DNA of 20,000 nucleotides from Chrysomallon squamiferum (GCA_012295275.1 CM022675.1:7823332-7843331), one strand, 5' to 3'. Shown: positions 1 to 18,362, numbered from the stretch's first letter. A program made the numbers and translations. Notes: generated by a model from the letters alone, not told the origin.

Positions 1-75
1 ATGTGTTTATGTTTCAGCTAAGCCAGTTTAAAAAAGTGTATGTGTATATAAAATAATAATTTATTTTGTAACAAA

Positions 76-113
<38 letters not shown>

Positions 114-116
114 AAG
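1..116 (+). other. End of an intron of gene A
   Basis: AT-rich non-coding DNA ending in (ATT)n (77-111) and the acceptor AAAG. It is inferred to be intron because the next exon starts inside the kinase-homology domain with a split codon. Confidence 0.7.
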
Positions 117-7988
<7,872 letters not shown>

Positions 7989-8314
7989 ATCTTCCACGAA
8001 ATGCTCAGAAGAACAATATTCATTTACAATCGAACGCGTCCTTTTAATTAAACCACAGAGACAGACTCTAGAATATTTACTGCATATTCAAAGAAAGATG
8101 CACAGTTTTTTTTTCGTCAGAGGTTAATCTTGGGCCAGGTGAATAGATTATAGTTTGTCTGCAGGTAAAAAAAAATGCAATGAGAGGAATTCAGGGCTGT
8201 ACAAAGGAGGGGGGAGTGTTTAGGGATACGTAATTATGTCCCCTGCAATACTCACAGAAACGGCGGCCATTTTATTGTTTTAATTTTTATGTTCACTATT
8301 GTTGTTGTTGTTGT

Positions 8315-8346
<32 letters not shown>

Positions 8347-9000
8347 CTATTATTACTGTTATTGTTATTATTATCATATTCTTTATTATTGTTATTGTTA
8401 TTTATTATCATTATTATTATTGTTATTAATATTAATTAATTTGTTTATTCATTTTATTTTATTATTTTTTTTATTTATATTTATATATTTTATTTCTGAT
8501 TTATTTATTTATTGTTTTTTTATTTATTTATATTTATGTTTATTTGTTTGTTTATTTATTTATTTATTTAAATTATAATTATGTTTTTTTTTTTTCAATT
8601 TATAAATTAATTGTGTAAATTTATCTTTGTAAATTATCGCGGTATTGTTTTATTGAACGGTAAATAACATTTTATTTTATTTTATTTATTTTATTTTTTT
8701 TTTTATTTTTATTTTTTTAAATTCAAGACATTAATTTTAATTCTGTTATCTCATCACATATTTGATAATGAAGGTTAGAGCACGTCTGACATGGTCACTC
8801 AATACAAATATCTTGGAGTTAACAATGGTTACTATGGTAACCTATCCGTCCACACAGTATGATTTGTTAATTTTTACTTTGTATGATACAATGGTTACAC
8901 AATTTTTATGTTTATAGACAAAAACATTTTATCAAGATTGCACTCTTGTTTGATACAGCTTCAGAATAATTCACAACTGAAAATTATGAAAAAACAACAA
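7989..9000 (+). other. 3' flank of gene A
   Basis: Ordinary-complexity DNA, probably 3' untranslated region in part, runs to about 8290, with a GC-richer patch at 8205-8275 (GGAGGGGGGAG, CGGCGGCCATTTT). Then (TTG)/(TTA)n at 8297-8440, TTTA-rich DNA to 8740, and ordinary DNA to 9000. No open reading frame of note. Confidence 0.6.
8047..8052 (+). promoter_or_regulatory. Possible poly(A) signal for gene A (ATTAAA)
   Basis: ATTAAA lies about 59 bases after the stop codon of gene A and is followed by a T-rich run at about 8107-8114, the usual layout of a cleavage and polyadenylation site. ATTAAA is the commonest variant of AATAAA. The surrounding DNA is AT-rich, so chance occurrence is likely. 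AATAAA at 9395-9400 is a more distant alternative. Confidence 0.25.
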
Positions 9001-9004
9001 AACA

Positions 9005-9262
9005 ATACATACATACATACATACATATATACATAAATATGTACACAATTATATCTATCTATCTGTCTGTCTGTCTGTCTATCTATAATATATACATATA
9101 CATACATACATACGTGTATATACATGCATACATACACATACTACACCTACCTATATACACACTCACATACATAGATGTATATATATATATACACATACAT
9201 ACATAGATACATACACATACATACACACATATATATATACACACATACATATATACATACAG
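9005..9262 (+). repeat. (ACAT)n / (TCTG)n / (TA)n microsatellite cluster
   Basis: CATA units at 9005-9045, ATCT and GTCT units at 9052-9085, then a long imperfect ACAT/ATAC array to about 9262. Confidence 0.93.
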
Positions 9263-9705
9263 ATACAGATTTTAAATATATGCATCTTTTACATAATAAT
9301 TTAGTAAATACAAATAGATGTAAATAATTACCTAAAATTTTATATAAAAACCAGGAGTTTCTTTCTACTTTGGAACTATTTCAACTAAGTGTACAGAATA
9401 AATAGAAAGAAAGAGAGAGCAGAGGAATGAAAATAATGAAAGAAAGAATAACAAAAATAAAAAAAATAAAAGAATTTCAGGGATATGTAGAAATAAAGAT
9501 GTACATGTTTCATTATATTTTTTCTTTATGACGAATAAATAAATTTTAGAAAAGCTGTAAAGATTTTTGTTTTTTATTTATTGATTTGGTTAAGAATGGC
9601 TTGGACTAGATAGAAAGATAGGTGAGATATATAATAATAAAAAAAGATGAGTGTGCGTGTGAGTGAGAGAAAGATAAGAGAAAAATATTAAGAGAAAAAG
9701 AGCGA
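9263..9705 (+). other. AT-rich intergenic DNA
   Basis: No gene is seen. It holds AATAAA at 9395-9400, GAAA units near 9410-9450 and AAAT units. It grades into a GA-rich flank. Confidence 0.6.
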
Positions 9706-9709
9706 GAGG

Positions 9710-9960
<251 letters not shown>

Positions 9961-10062
9961 GAGAGACAGAGAGATATAAAAGTATAAATAAATAACATAC
10001 AGGCGTTTGGTTTTTAAACACATAAAGAGGAGGATACGGAGATAAACATATACACAGAAAGA

Positions 10063-10086
10063 CACACACACACACACACACACACA
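10063..10086 (+). repeat. (CA)n microsatellite
   Basis: A short ACAC run within otherwise ordinary AT-rich sequence. The Cys/Val frame on the minus strand comes from it. Confidence 0.9.
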
Positions 10087-10189
10087 GACAACACACGCAA
10101 AACTCACCTCTCCAGATAACCACTATACCACCACCAGCAACACAAACACATTTTTCAGTAATAAAATTAAAACTTCTAACCACAGAAAT

Positions 10190-10870
10190 AATTCTACAAC
10201 GAGCATTATTAACCGCGCATACTGGTTTTATTAGCCTAGGCCAAACCTTCCATCAGTTTGACGTATCGTTAATCATAACAATTAGTTCTTCACAGAACGC
10301 ATGCACAGAACTGGCTACGAAAAACTGGCAAACAAAGACATTAAACGCGGAATCTCGTAAATATATATCACAATACCACACATTATACAATTTATTACAC
10401 ACAAAAGGTGTGGTATTACCCACGCTAAAATCGTTATCGACTCATCTACGAACTGGTGCAAAAATGCTAATTTGGATTTCGGGGTGTTTCTAACAAAAAG
10501 TCTTCACTGCTTTGATGAATGTAATTATCAGTTTCGTTGCAGGGCGAAGCCACGCCCCTTTTTGGCAAGATTCCAATAACTGCAACATTGATATAATAAA
10601 AAAAAAAATGTATGCATTAATCTACAATAAACATCTGTGAAATCTATCTCGGCAAGATAAATGATAAATTAATAAAATAAAACGACACCGTCTTTATCGA
10701 AGTCAAGCTGGAACTGCCGATAAAACTTCTTTAAATATTTCTGAATGTCAGTTTGACAGAATCGTGTCGATACAGTTGCAGAATCTGTGGAAAACATCCG
10801 CGTTCTTAAAAATATTCCATATAATCTGTATCTGATAAATGACTTCTGTCAGGTTGAAACATCATCTAAA
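10190..10870 (+). other. Ordinary-complexity intergenic block
   Basis: About 680 bases nearly free of microsatellite and with higher GC than its flanks. There is no long open frame. A small inverted repeat GGGCG/CGCCC lies at 10542-10557, next to a KLF/Sp-like GC box (CCACGCCCC, 10550-10558). It could be regulatory DNA or an old transposon remnant. No function is assigned. Confidence 0.4.
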
Positions 10871-10874
10871 TAAC

Positions 10875-10916
10875 AACTACTACTACTACTATTACTACTA
10901 CTAGTACTAGTACTAT

Positions 10917-10947
<31 letters not shown>

Positions 10948-10949
10948 GT

Positions 10950-11029
<80 letters not shown>

Positions 11030-11225
11030 TTATTATTACTATTCTTCTTATTATTATAATTATAATGATTATTATTATTATTATTATTATTATTGCTAGA
11101 ACTCTTCTTCTTCTTATTATTATTATTATTTTCTAAATTTTATTTATTTATTACATATTTATTTATTTATTTACATATTAATTTATTATTTAGTTAATTA
11201 TATTTTATTTATTCATTAGATTATA
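10875..11225 (+). repeat. (ACT)n then (ATT)n and (TTTA)n array
   Basis: ACT units with few interruptions from 10875 to about 11030, then TTA/CTT units to about 11130, then TTTA units to about 11215. Confidence 0.95.
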
Positions 11226-11284
11226 TATTTCAGTAATGTTCCTTTTTTTTTTTTTATCTATTTATTGGTTTCATTCATTTTATA

Positions 11285-11375
11285 AACCTATCTATTCATT
11301 TATTCATTTATTCATTCATTCATTCATTCATTCATTCATTTTCATTCATTCATTCGTTCATTCATTCTTTCATTC
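11285..11375 (+). repeat. (ATTC)n microsatellite
   Basis: ATTC/ATTT units, purest at 11307-11360. The Phe/Ile/His/Ser frame is repeat-coded. The ordinary DNA from 11376 to 11550 is open in one frame but matches no family I recognise. Confidence 0.93.
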
Positions 11376-12055
11376 ACTCGTTTGCACAAACAACTCCATT
11401 CCCAACGCATTCAAACCTAAACGCACTTCCTCATTAGTTCAGTCGTGTTTTGTAGCCAATCCCATAATCCAGCATTTTTATTATTATCTTAGAGAACAAA
11501 GCACAGATAACACAGCGATCATGCAAAAAGAATTAACCGACAATATGTAGAAAAAAAAAAAAAAAAAAAAAAAAAAATAATTCAAAAAAAAAAAAAAAAA
11601 AGTCATATAACCTCGAAACCAACATCTCATACAACTGTTTTCCATTATCTTATTAACCAGAAGCGCTCCGAAACGAAATCTGCATATTATTCCATAAACA
11701 AAAGCTTAAATGGATAACCATTCTTTTAGTTATAGGTATATATATGTGTATATATATCAAAAAAACATTATCCTTAATTGTGATTAAGCATACGGATAAT
11801 TTTAAGTCATGCAGAACGAATGACTCTGCAAACAAAAAAAAAAAAAAAAAAAAAAAAAAAAACAAACCCAGAATGACAGATGATGTAAATACGCCAAACA
11901 GTAAATATGCAAAGCAATTGTTTAGAATTAAGTCTTTCGGGGTCTTTCTTGATGGCTTAGAGCAGACTTCTACATAATAGGCAAATTGAAGAAATCGAAA
12001 AATTGTCCAAGCGAAGCAAATTTCAGAAGCGAGATCTGTCGGTTTGTTTTTTAGG
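11376..12055 (+). other. Intergenic DNA with three long A-tracts
   Basis: Ordinary sequence interrupted by A-tracts at 11551-11577, 11584-11601 and 11834-11862. A short inverted repeat (ATTATCC...GGATAAT) lies at 11767-11800. No gene is supported. The overlapping open frames on both strands contain homopolymer-coded Lys or Phe runs. Confidence 0.6.
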
Positions 12056-12059
12056 ATTT

Positions 12060-12430
12060 AAAAAATAAAATAAAATAAAATAAAATAAAATAAGGCAAAT
12101 AAATAAATAAATAGAGTAAATAAATAAATAAATAACTGTGGAGGTTTAATGTTTTGATGGTTAAATAGTGTAAATGAAATAAGGATGAAAGATCAAATAA
12201 AGCGATGATGGTAGTGACCATGTGTTTCGTTAGAAACAAGATAAAAGTTTATATAGTAAATAGTAGTAATATTATTAGTAGTAGTAGTAGTAATAATTAC
12301 AATAATAATAACAATAATAATAAATAATAACAACAACAACAACAATAACAACACAATAACTAATACTAATAACAAGAACAATAATAAAATAACTAAATAA
12401 AAAGAATAAACAGACAATCAGATAAATAAA
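12060..12430 (+). repeat. (AAAAT)/(AAAT)n, then (TAG)/(AAT)/(CAA)n
   Basis: TAAAA units at 12060-12092 and AAAT units at 12098-12135, then ordinary DNA to 12240. From 12258 a trinucleotide mixture of TAG, AAT and CAA runs to about 12400. Confidence 0.93.
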
Positions 12431-12476
12431 TAAAAATAGGGTTTGCAAATGCTATAACTACTAATTCTTGTTTTTT

Positions 12477-12477
<1 letters not shown>

Positions 12478-12530
<53 letters not shown>

Positions 12531-12974
12531 ATAGTACTACTACTACTATTACTGCCACCACTGCTACTACGACTACAACTGCTATTTTTAATGCTCATAA
12601 CATTAGTACTACTTATACTTCTATACCGTTATTACTACTACTACTATTGTTACAACAACAACTACTGCTACCACTGCTACTATTTCTATTACTTCTAATA
12701 CTACTACTATTATTATATTACTACGACTGTTATTATTACTACTTTTACTACTACTATTACTATTACTATTAATTCTATTACCACTGCTATTACTACTACT
12801 ACAACCACTATTACTGCTACTACAACCACTTTCTCTTCTGCTATCGCCAATAAACCCTACTGCAACATTACTATACTGCTCTACTCGTTCCTACAACAAC
12901 AACAACAACTACTAATACAACTACAACTACACCATTACATCCATCATCATCATCATCATCATCATCCTCAATAC
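12478..12974 (+). repeat. Long (CTA)n-type trinucleotide array, decaying to (CAA) and (ATC)n
   Basis: A perfect ACT run at 12479-12529, then about 430 bases of degenerate ACT, ATT, GCT and ACA trinucleotides, ending in CAA (12895-12910) and ATC (12941-12967) runs. The leucine-rich frame here is repeat-coded. Confidence 0.95.
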
Positions 12975-13022
12975 TGTTTATGTTATTAAATAACGAAACA
13001 TTTTAAAAAAAAATCTTTTTCG

Positions 13023-13026
<4 letters not shown>

Positions 13027-13075
<49 letters not shown>
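13027..13075 (+). repeat. (CT)n microsatellite
   Basis: An uninterrupted CT run of about 49 bases just before the ordinary-complexity block 13080-13440. Confidence 0.97.
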
Positions 13076-13078
<3 letters not shown>

Positions 13079-13089
13079 AATATTAGTTA

Positions 13090-13410
13090 ATGCTACAGTA
13101 CACGTTATAACGATACGTCCGCCATTAGCCCTGATATGGTTAACAACCAATCACGCAGCGTGTATCGAAAACGAGGCTCTGGCTAATCCGATTCTGCTGG
13201 TTAATGCAGTTGTAAGGAATCGCATTTAAACATTTGTTAGGAAACGGTGTGAAAGACGAATTAAGCGGTCTCCCAGCTGGCTCATGTTGTCGCGGTAGTC
13301 CCAGATGCCGTTGTCGTGGTAATTTGGCGTAAAACGTAGTTAAATCGTCGAAGAACGACGTTGTGGTTCAAGTGTGGACGTATTTTGCGAGTGTATGTTG
13401 GGTTTGTTTT
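13090..13410 (+). promoter_or_regulatory. Candidate promoter / 5' non-coding exon
   Basis: This GC-richer, CpG-containing, repeat-poor block stands out between microsatellites. It has a CCAAT box (13147-13151) and two tiny ATG frames ending in stops (13284-13298 and 13305-13322). A donor-like GTATGT lies at 13393-13398. If it is an upstream non-coding exon of gene B, about 5.4 kb ahead of that gene's ATG, an acceptor near 18805 would receive it. This is inference; no transcript evidence is visible. Confidence 0.2.
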
Positions 13411-13463
13411 GAATGTGTTTGTTGGTGTTGGAAGCGATTCGATTTTTTTTTGTTGTTGTTAAA

Positions 13464-13594
13464 GTGTGTGTGTGTGTGTGTTTAGTGTGTGTGTAGTGTG
13501 TGTGTGTGTTTTGACAAATAGTTTAAATGTATTTTAGATACTGCTTCTAACATTTTATTTTAATTTAATAATAATAATAATAATAAGTTGTTGT

Positions 13595-13629
<35 letters not shown>

Positions 13630-13760
13630 CAACAACAACAACATCATTAATATAAATAATAATAGTAATAGCAGTAGTAAGAGGTTTGTGTGTTTGTTTG
13701 TTTATTTATTTATTTGTTTTTTTTAGTTTATTCGTTTGTTTATTTAATTTTTATTTTTCT
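13464..13760 (+). repeat. (GT)n, (AAT)/(CAA)n and (TTTG/TTTA)n cluster
   Basis: GT repeats at 13464-13509, AAT and CAA repeats at about 13567-13680, then TTTG/TTTA units at 13687-13745. Confidence 0.93.
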
Positions 13761-14114
13761 GACGTGTATCTAATATACAGTTAACTTAAAATCTAAGCTC
13801 TCATTTTGTATGTTTGCAACCAAACTGTTTCTGATTAAACTGTTTCTATTTTAAACGATTACCGAACACGTTTTGCAATTCTAAGCTATTTTCTTATTTA
13901 TTTACTTGTCAAATCGTCATGTCTGTTTTCTAACAGTCATGTGGCCTTAATGCATTTATATAATTTGTCTTTCCAGGCAGCTTCCTGCCTGCTGTTATTT
14001 AACATTAGAGCATGCACGTTCGTGTACAGAAGAAGCCACATAAAAAAAAATCTCTTGTTGATAAAAATTAATAAACTCGAACTGAAAATAATTAATCGAT
14101 GTATTCTAGTGATA

Positions 14115-14161
<47 letters not shown>

Positions 14162-14435
14162 ATAATAATAATAAAAATCCAATGCTGGCTTTAATTTCAG
14201 CCTGTAAACTTTTAATCTATTTACTTATTTTTTTTTGTTCGATTTGGACTTTAAATTCATTATCTCTTCGCTATCTCCAATTCGCAGACGTTAAGCACAA
14301 CACGAACGACAAAGCCATATTGATAATAACAGACCTGTACTTATTCCTATGCATCAAGAAATGCAGTAAGCGTTTCGCTATAGGTTTTCTAGAAGCTTCT
14401 GCGCACTGAAGCGAGTGAGAAACAGAGATAATGCC
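13761..14435 (+). other. AT-rich intergenic DNA with a 40-base A-tract
   Basis: Ordinary sequence surrounds the longest homopolymer in the window (A at 14120-14159) followed by (AAT)n. Open frames at 13941-14162 and 14182-14409 show no domain pattern or recognised family and are probably chance. Confidence 0.6.
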
Positions 14436-14655
14436 GTTTTAATATACGATACCGAAAATGTCGCTTTATTAAATACGTACTTAATTTTGCTGGATTTGTT
14501 TGACCTTATTGTACTGAGTTTTAAACTGCTTACAATTCAGCCTGCTGTTTTTAATATACGATACCGTAATACATACTTTGTCAAAAATACGTACATTAAT
14601 TTTGCTGCATTTGTTTGGCGTTATTTTACTGAGTTTTAAACTGCTTACAATTCAT
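14436..14655 (+). repeat. Tandem duplication of a 112-115 base unit
   Basis: AATATACGATACCG occurs at 14441 and again at 14553, and TTAAACTGCTTACAATTCA at 14521 and again at 14636. The middle parts also match (ATACGTAC.TTAATTTTGCTG, TTGTTTG). The two copies differ by small indels and substitutions. An open frame crosses both copies but shows no known family. Confidence 0.9.
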
Positions 14656-14940
14656 CAAGCGTCTGTGAATTGTCCGTATGCGAATATCGAGTGTTGTTTT
14701 CTACTGTAGGTTATCTATTAAATTTGTTTTATTAAAATAAATTTGTAGATATTTTACGTGTGGTGTCTGTGATTATAATACCATAATTGCTCTGTTCTAG
14801 ATGGTAATATATAATAAAATCAGAAGTATAAAATAAATCACTAATATTAAAAAGAAAGAAAGAAAGAAAAAAAAGAAGTTTTTTTCTAATACTACCCTTC
14901 CACTGCTCTGTGTAATACAATTATAATTTCTATCACTAAA
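14656..14940 (+). other. AT-rich intergenic DNA
   Basis: Ordinary sequence with GAAA units at about 14852-14872. No gene is seen. Confidence 0.6.
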
Positions 14941-14943
14941 CTG

Positions 14944-14944
14944 T

Positions 14945-14989
<45 letters not shown>

Positions 14990-15292
14990 TACTGCAACTA
15001 GTACTACCACTGAAACTAAACTACTAGTACTACCACTGAAACCGTTATTACTACCACTGCTATTATTGATAGTGCTACTGCTGCTGCTGCTGCTACTACT
15101 ACTACTACTACTGCTACTACTACTACAACTTCTGGTGCTTCATAATTCTCCGACTGTAATTTATTATTGTCATTGTCATCATTATTATTATTCTTTATAT
15201 TATTGTTGTTGTTGTTGTTATTCTTATTCTTATTCTTATTCTTATTATTATTATTATTATTGCAGTTGTTGTTGCTGTCGTTGTTGCTCTTT
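14944..15292 (+). repeat. (ACT)n, (GCT)n, (TTG)/(TTA)/(CTT)n cluster
   Basis: ACT run at 14946-14982, GCT at 15077-15094, ACT at 15094-15125, then ATT, GTT and TTATTC units at about 15170-15265. Leucine and tyrosine frames are repeat-coded. Confidence 0.93.
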
Positions 15293-15299
15293 TCTTGAA

Positions 15300-15423
15300 T
15301 ATTAGTGTTTCTGATGGTGGCATTATTTATTTATTTAATTCAAAACAGACAAAGGTGAATGATATCTTTAACAAATTTTAAAAAATCTATATTTTATATC
15401 CGAAAAGTAGCCATTTTCAGATT

Positions 15424-15462
<39 letters not shown>

Positions 15463-16067
15463 CTAATTAATTATTTTTTTAAATTCAGTTTTGAAATGAC
15501 GATCTTTGTTTTTTTATTTACCAATTTGACTGACATTTGAATCAATCACCTCTTTCAAATATCTGTCGAAAATAAATAAATTTTAATTTTTTTTTTTAAA
15601 CCCGAATCTTATATGACAACTTCCGAACAATAATTCAGAGGAAAAATCAGATAATTCTTAATTCTTAATGATATGGTTTCTGTCGTAGTTGTTGATTTTT
15701 TTTTGTTATTTTTTTTTTTATAACCTACTGATAAAAGTTTGCTTTATTGATTTTTAAAATTATTCACGTTTTCCGTAATGACGAAAGGCAAACAGACAAC
15801 GTTAAGAATAATTACAGGTAAAGTCCTATTGCTGACGTATATTTATTTCAGTTACGTAAAAGTCTGATCATCAAAAGAACAGATGTGTACACGTATATGT
15901 CTGTGTGTACACAAGAACATATCTTGCTTCTATTAGAAACATGTAGCGGGTCGTTTTTGAAGTCTGGGAATTATAAATGCTAGAATGCTAGCATCCCGCA
16001 GGTTGATAACGTAAAAAAATATTCAATAGATTTTTAGCACTGAGAAACTGATGTTATTTGGTACCAT

Positions 16068-16098
<31 letters not shown>

Positions 16099-16228
16099 TA
16101 AGTTTGACCTCTAATGATGAAAACTGAATTACTTTGATCTAATAACATCGAATCCAGAGCGGTATATTGTTAATTAATATTCACTAAGGGCTTAATTAAA
16201 AATCCAATAGTAAATTATAGCACACTAA
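15300..16228 (+). other. AT-rich ordinary intergenic DNA with two A-tracts
   Basis: A-tracts lie at 15431-15459 and 16074-16098. The rest is ordinary sequence with T-runs at 15588-15597 and near 15700-15720. No open frame worth annotating was seen. Confidence 0.6.
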
Positions 16229-16229
16229 T

Positions 16230-16740
16230 CCGTGCACTCTGGCGATGTCTAATACAGGATGATGCAACGTTATAATGTCGTCGTAAAACAAATGATCCAT
16301 ATCCAGTAACTGGTGATAGAAAATTAACCAGTGTGTTCTAGTGATGTCATTACACAGATGCTTGACATACAGTAACTGAATATGGAAATTTAATCAATGT
16401 GTTCTAGTGATGTCATTACACAAATGTTTGACACACAGTAACTGAATCTAGAAAATTAACCAATGTGTTCTAGTGATGTTGTTAAACAAATGTTTGACAT
16501 ACAATAACTGATGCTAGAAAATTAACCAATGTGTTCTAGTGATGTCATTACACAGATGTGTTTTACATACAGTAACTGAATATGGTAATGTTATAAAACA
16601 AATGTTTTACATAAAATAACTGGTGATAGAAAATTAACCAATGTGTTCTAGTTATCTCATTAAACAAATGTTTGACATAAAATAACTGATGATAGAAAAT
16701 TAAACATTATCTTCTTGTGGTCTTGTCAAACAAACGCTGA
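16230..16740 (+). repeat. 66-base-period minisatellite
   Basis: The phrase TGTGTTCTAG recurs at 16332, 16398, 16464 and 16530, exactly 66 bases apart, then at 16642 after a shortened copy of about 46 bases. Each unit contains AAATTAACCAATGTGTTCTA, GTGATGTCATTACACA, AATGTTTGACATAC and AGTAACTGA. Degenerate copies extend to both sides, including about 16231-16318. A probable decayed copy sits at about 16865-16945 (GATGATAGAAAATTAATCAA). Confidence 0.95.
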
Positions 16741-17345
16741 ACTTCCGGGGACAGAAATGAATACTTTTGTTCTCAAATCCATTTTTCTGGACTGTAAAGT
16801 AGCATTTAATTACAATAATTTATAGTTATAAAATCTTTAACGACAAAATGATAATTAATTATGTTAAAGAAATATTTTACTTTTCAATAAGCGATGATAG
16901 AAAATTAATCAATAAACTGTCATGATATTTGCAACATATATTTCACATGTGTCTGTTATTGAGGGATTGAACGAGTCCCTGACATTCTATATGGCTAATT
17001 CAGTGAAGTTCTGATTTTTGTAAAGTCCTTGACACATGAAAAAAAAAAAAAAAAAAAGATTTTATTTTTTGTCGGTGTATACATATCTTAAGAATGTTTT
17101 TTTGGCTATCTTGTTGTGCATTTGATCCGGTTTTTGGCCTTACGGAAAAACGAATTTGAAAACTATTAACGGTCTCTATAAATTTTGGTGACTTGTTTAA
17201 AATGAAAAGGAATCTTTAATGTAATGATGTCTTCTTGTCAAATCTGTTTTCTTTACAAACGAAGAGATTGACGTATTAAAACGTTAATAGGTTCGTGAAA
17301 TTTAAAATACGGTTTTAATCATTGCTTGGGAAAAACAAAAATAAA
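16741..17345 (+). other. AT-rich ordinary intergenic DNA
   Basis: Includes a decayed copy of the 66-base unit (about 16865-16945) and an A-tract (17039-17057). No gene is seen. Confidence 0.6.
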
Positions 17346-17355
17346 ACAGGATTAA

Positions 17356-17860
17356 TGGTTTATATATATATATATAATGAGCATAATAATTTAAAAAAAA
17401 ATTAATAATATTAATAATAATAATAACAATAACAAAAAAACAATACTTGTAATAATTAAATAAAAGAGGAAACACACACACACACATGAACACACAGACA
17501 TACACACACATACACACACACAAACCCAAACGAGAATGCATAGAGAAAGAAAGAGTATACAGATACATACATAAATAAATATAATTATAAATAAATAATA
17601 AATAAATAAATTAACAAAAAAAAAAAAAATAAAAAAAAAATAAATAAATAAATAAAATAAAATAAATAAATAAATAAATAAAATAAATAAATAAATAAAT
17701 AAAATAAAATAAAATAAACTCAAAACAAGCTTCAAGAAGTAAAAATTAATAAACATACATGCTCACTCCCACTCACACAAAAAACAAAAACAACAAAACT
17801 AAACCACAAAAAAAATAAAAAAAAAAAAATAAAAAATAAAATCAATAACAAAACTAAACC
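17356..17860 (+). repeat. (TA)n, (AAT)n, (CA)n, (AAAT)n and A-rich cluster
   Basis: (TA)n at 17360-17377, AAT units at 17401-17430, CA-rich units at 17473-17525, AAAT units at about 17570-17718, and A-rich CAAAAA sequence to 17860. The frames on the minus strand are low-complexity Phe/Ile/Leu/Tyr products. Confidence 0.93.
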
Positions 17861-17873
17861 CCTAGAGATATCA

Positions 17874-18164
17874 TTAACCAGATAATCCCTCTTCCATCGC
17901 CTCCATATCAGCATCTTTTTTCACCTTTGCGTCATCCCCACTTTCATCATTCTGCCTGGCTTTCTCCCATTTGCTGTTGACAAAACTCCATAATTCTCTC
18001 CCGTCAACGCTTTTCGTTTTCAAAACCGCGGACGGAAAAAGCATCGCGTCATTCTCATTGTGCAAGCGCTCTGGAAAGAATATACGATCTTCATTCTCTG
18101 TGACGATGTGCAAATCGATAATATAAAATGGGTTCGACGAATTTAAGCTAAAAACGCGGTTTTT
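17874..18164 (-). CDS. Possible last exon of an unidentified protein gene
   Basis: Reading leftwards on the minus strand, a splice-acceptor-like CTGTCAG ends at 18165 and is followed in frame by 96 codons and TAA (17874-17876). The predicted piece begins KNRVFSLNSSNPFYIIDLHI and contains FFPERLHNENDAMLFPSAVL and GRELWSFVNSKWEKARQ. It ends in an acidic tail closing with EAMEEGLSG. Composition is ordinary, with many CG dinucleotides, unlike the flanking repeats. The frame stays open upstream to an ATG at 18362, but that part is Phe/Leu-rich from T-runs and looks intronic. A second acceptor-like site (TTCTTTCCAG) lies inside, before ERLH. I do not recognise the family. It could be a terminal exon, a pseudogene fragment or chance. 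Confidence 0.4.
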   Translation of the reverse strand, partial: KNRVFSLNSSNPFYIIDLHIVTENEDRIFFPERLHNENDAMLFPSAVLKTKSVDGRELWSFVNSKWEKARQNDESGDDAKVKKDADMEAMEEGLSG

Positions 18165-18362
18165 CTGACAGTTAATGAACGGCAGACGACACTCACGGAG
18201 AAAGCCGAGGAGGTAAAAAAAACATAACAAAAAAAAACGTTCTGTGTTATCGAGACTAAAGACAAAGTACCGAGAGAGAAAAAAAAACCACGAGATTAAC
18301 AAATTTGTTCGGCTCGTGCGGATTGGCGCTGTTTTTTTCGTATTGCTGTTATTGTATTTCAT

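Noticed and set aside
9005-9262. Repeat spacing that could suggest a CRISPR array
   Set aside because: The units are 4 bases long with no unique spacers, in a eukaryotic context. It is an ordinary microsatellite.
14182-14639. Two consecutive + strand frames of about 75 codons
   Set aside because: No domain pattern is seen. The second crosses a tandem duplication, and the composition matches the AT-rich intergenic DNA.
16230-16740. 66-base repeats as a possible CRISPR or coding tandem repeat
   Set aside because: There are no distinct spacers, and stop codons occur in the units. It is a head-to-tail minisatellite.
17391-17914. Long Phe/Ile/Leu/Tyr-rich frames on the minus strand
   Set aside because: They are low-complexity translations of AAAT and CA repeats. 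The 17732-17914 frame is also the out-of-phase shadow of the exon-like segment that starts at 17874.
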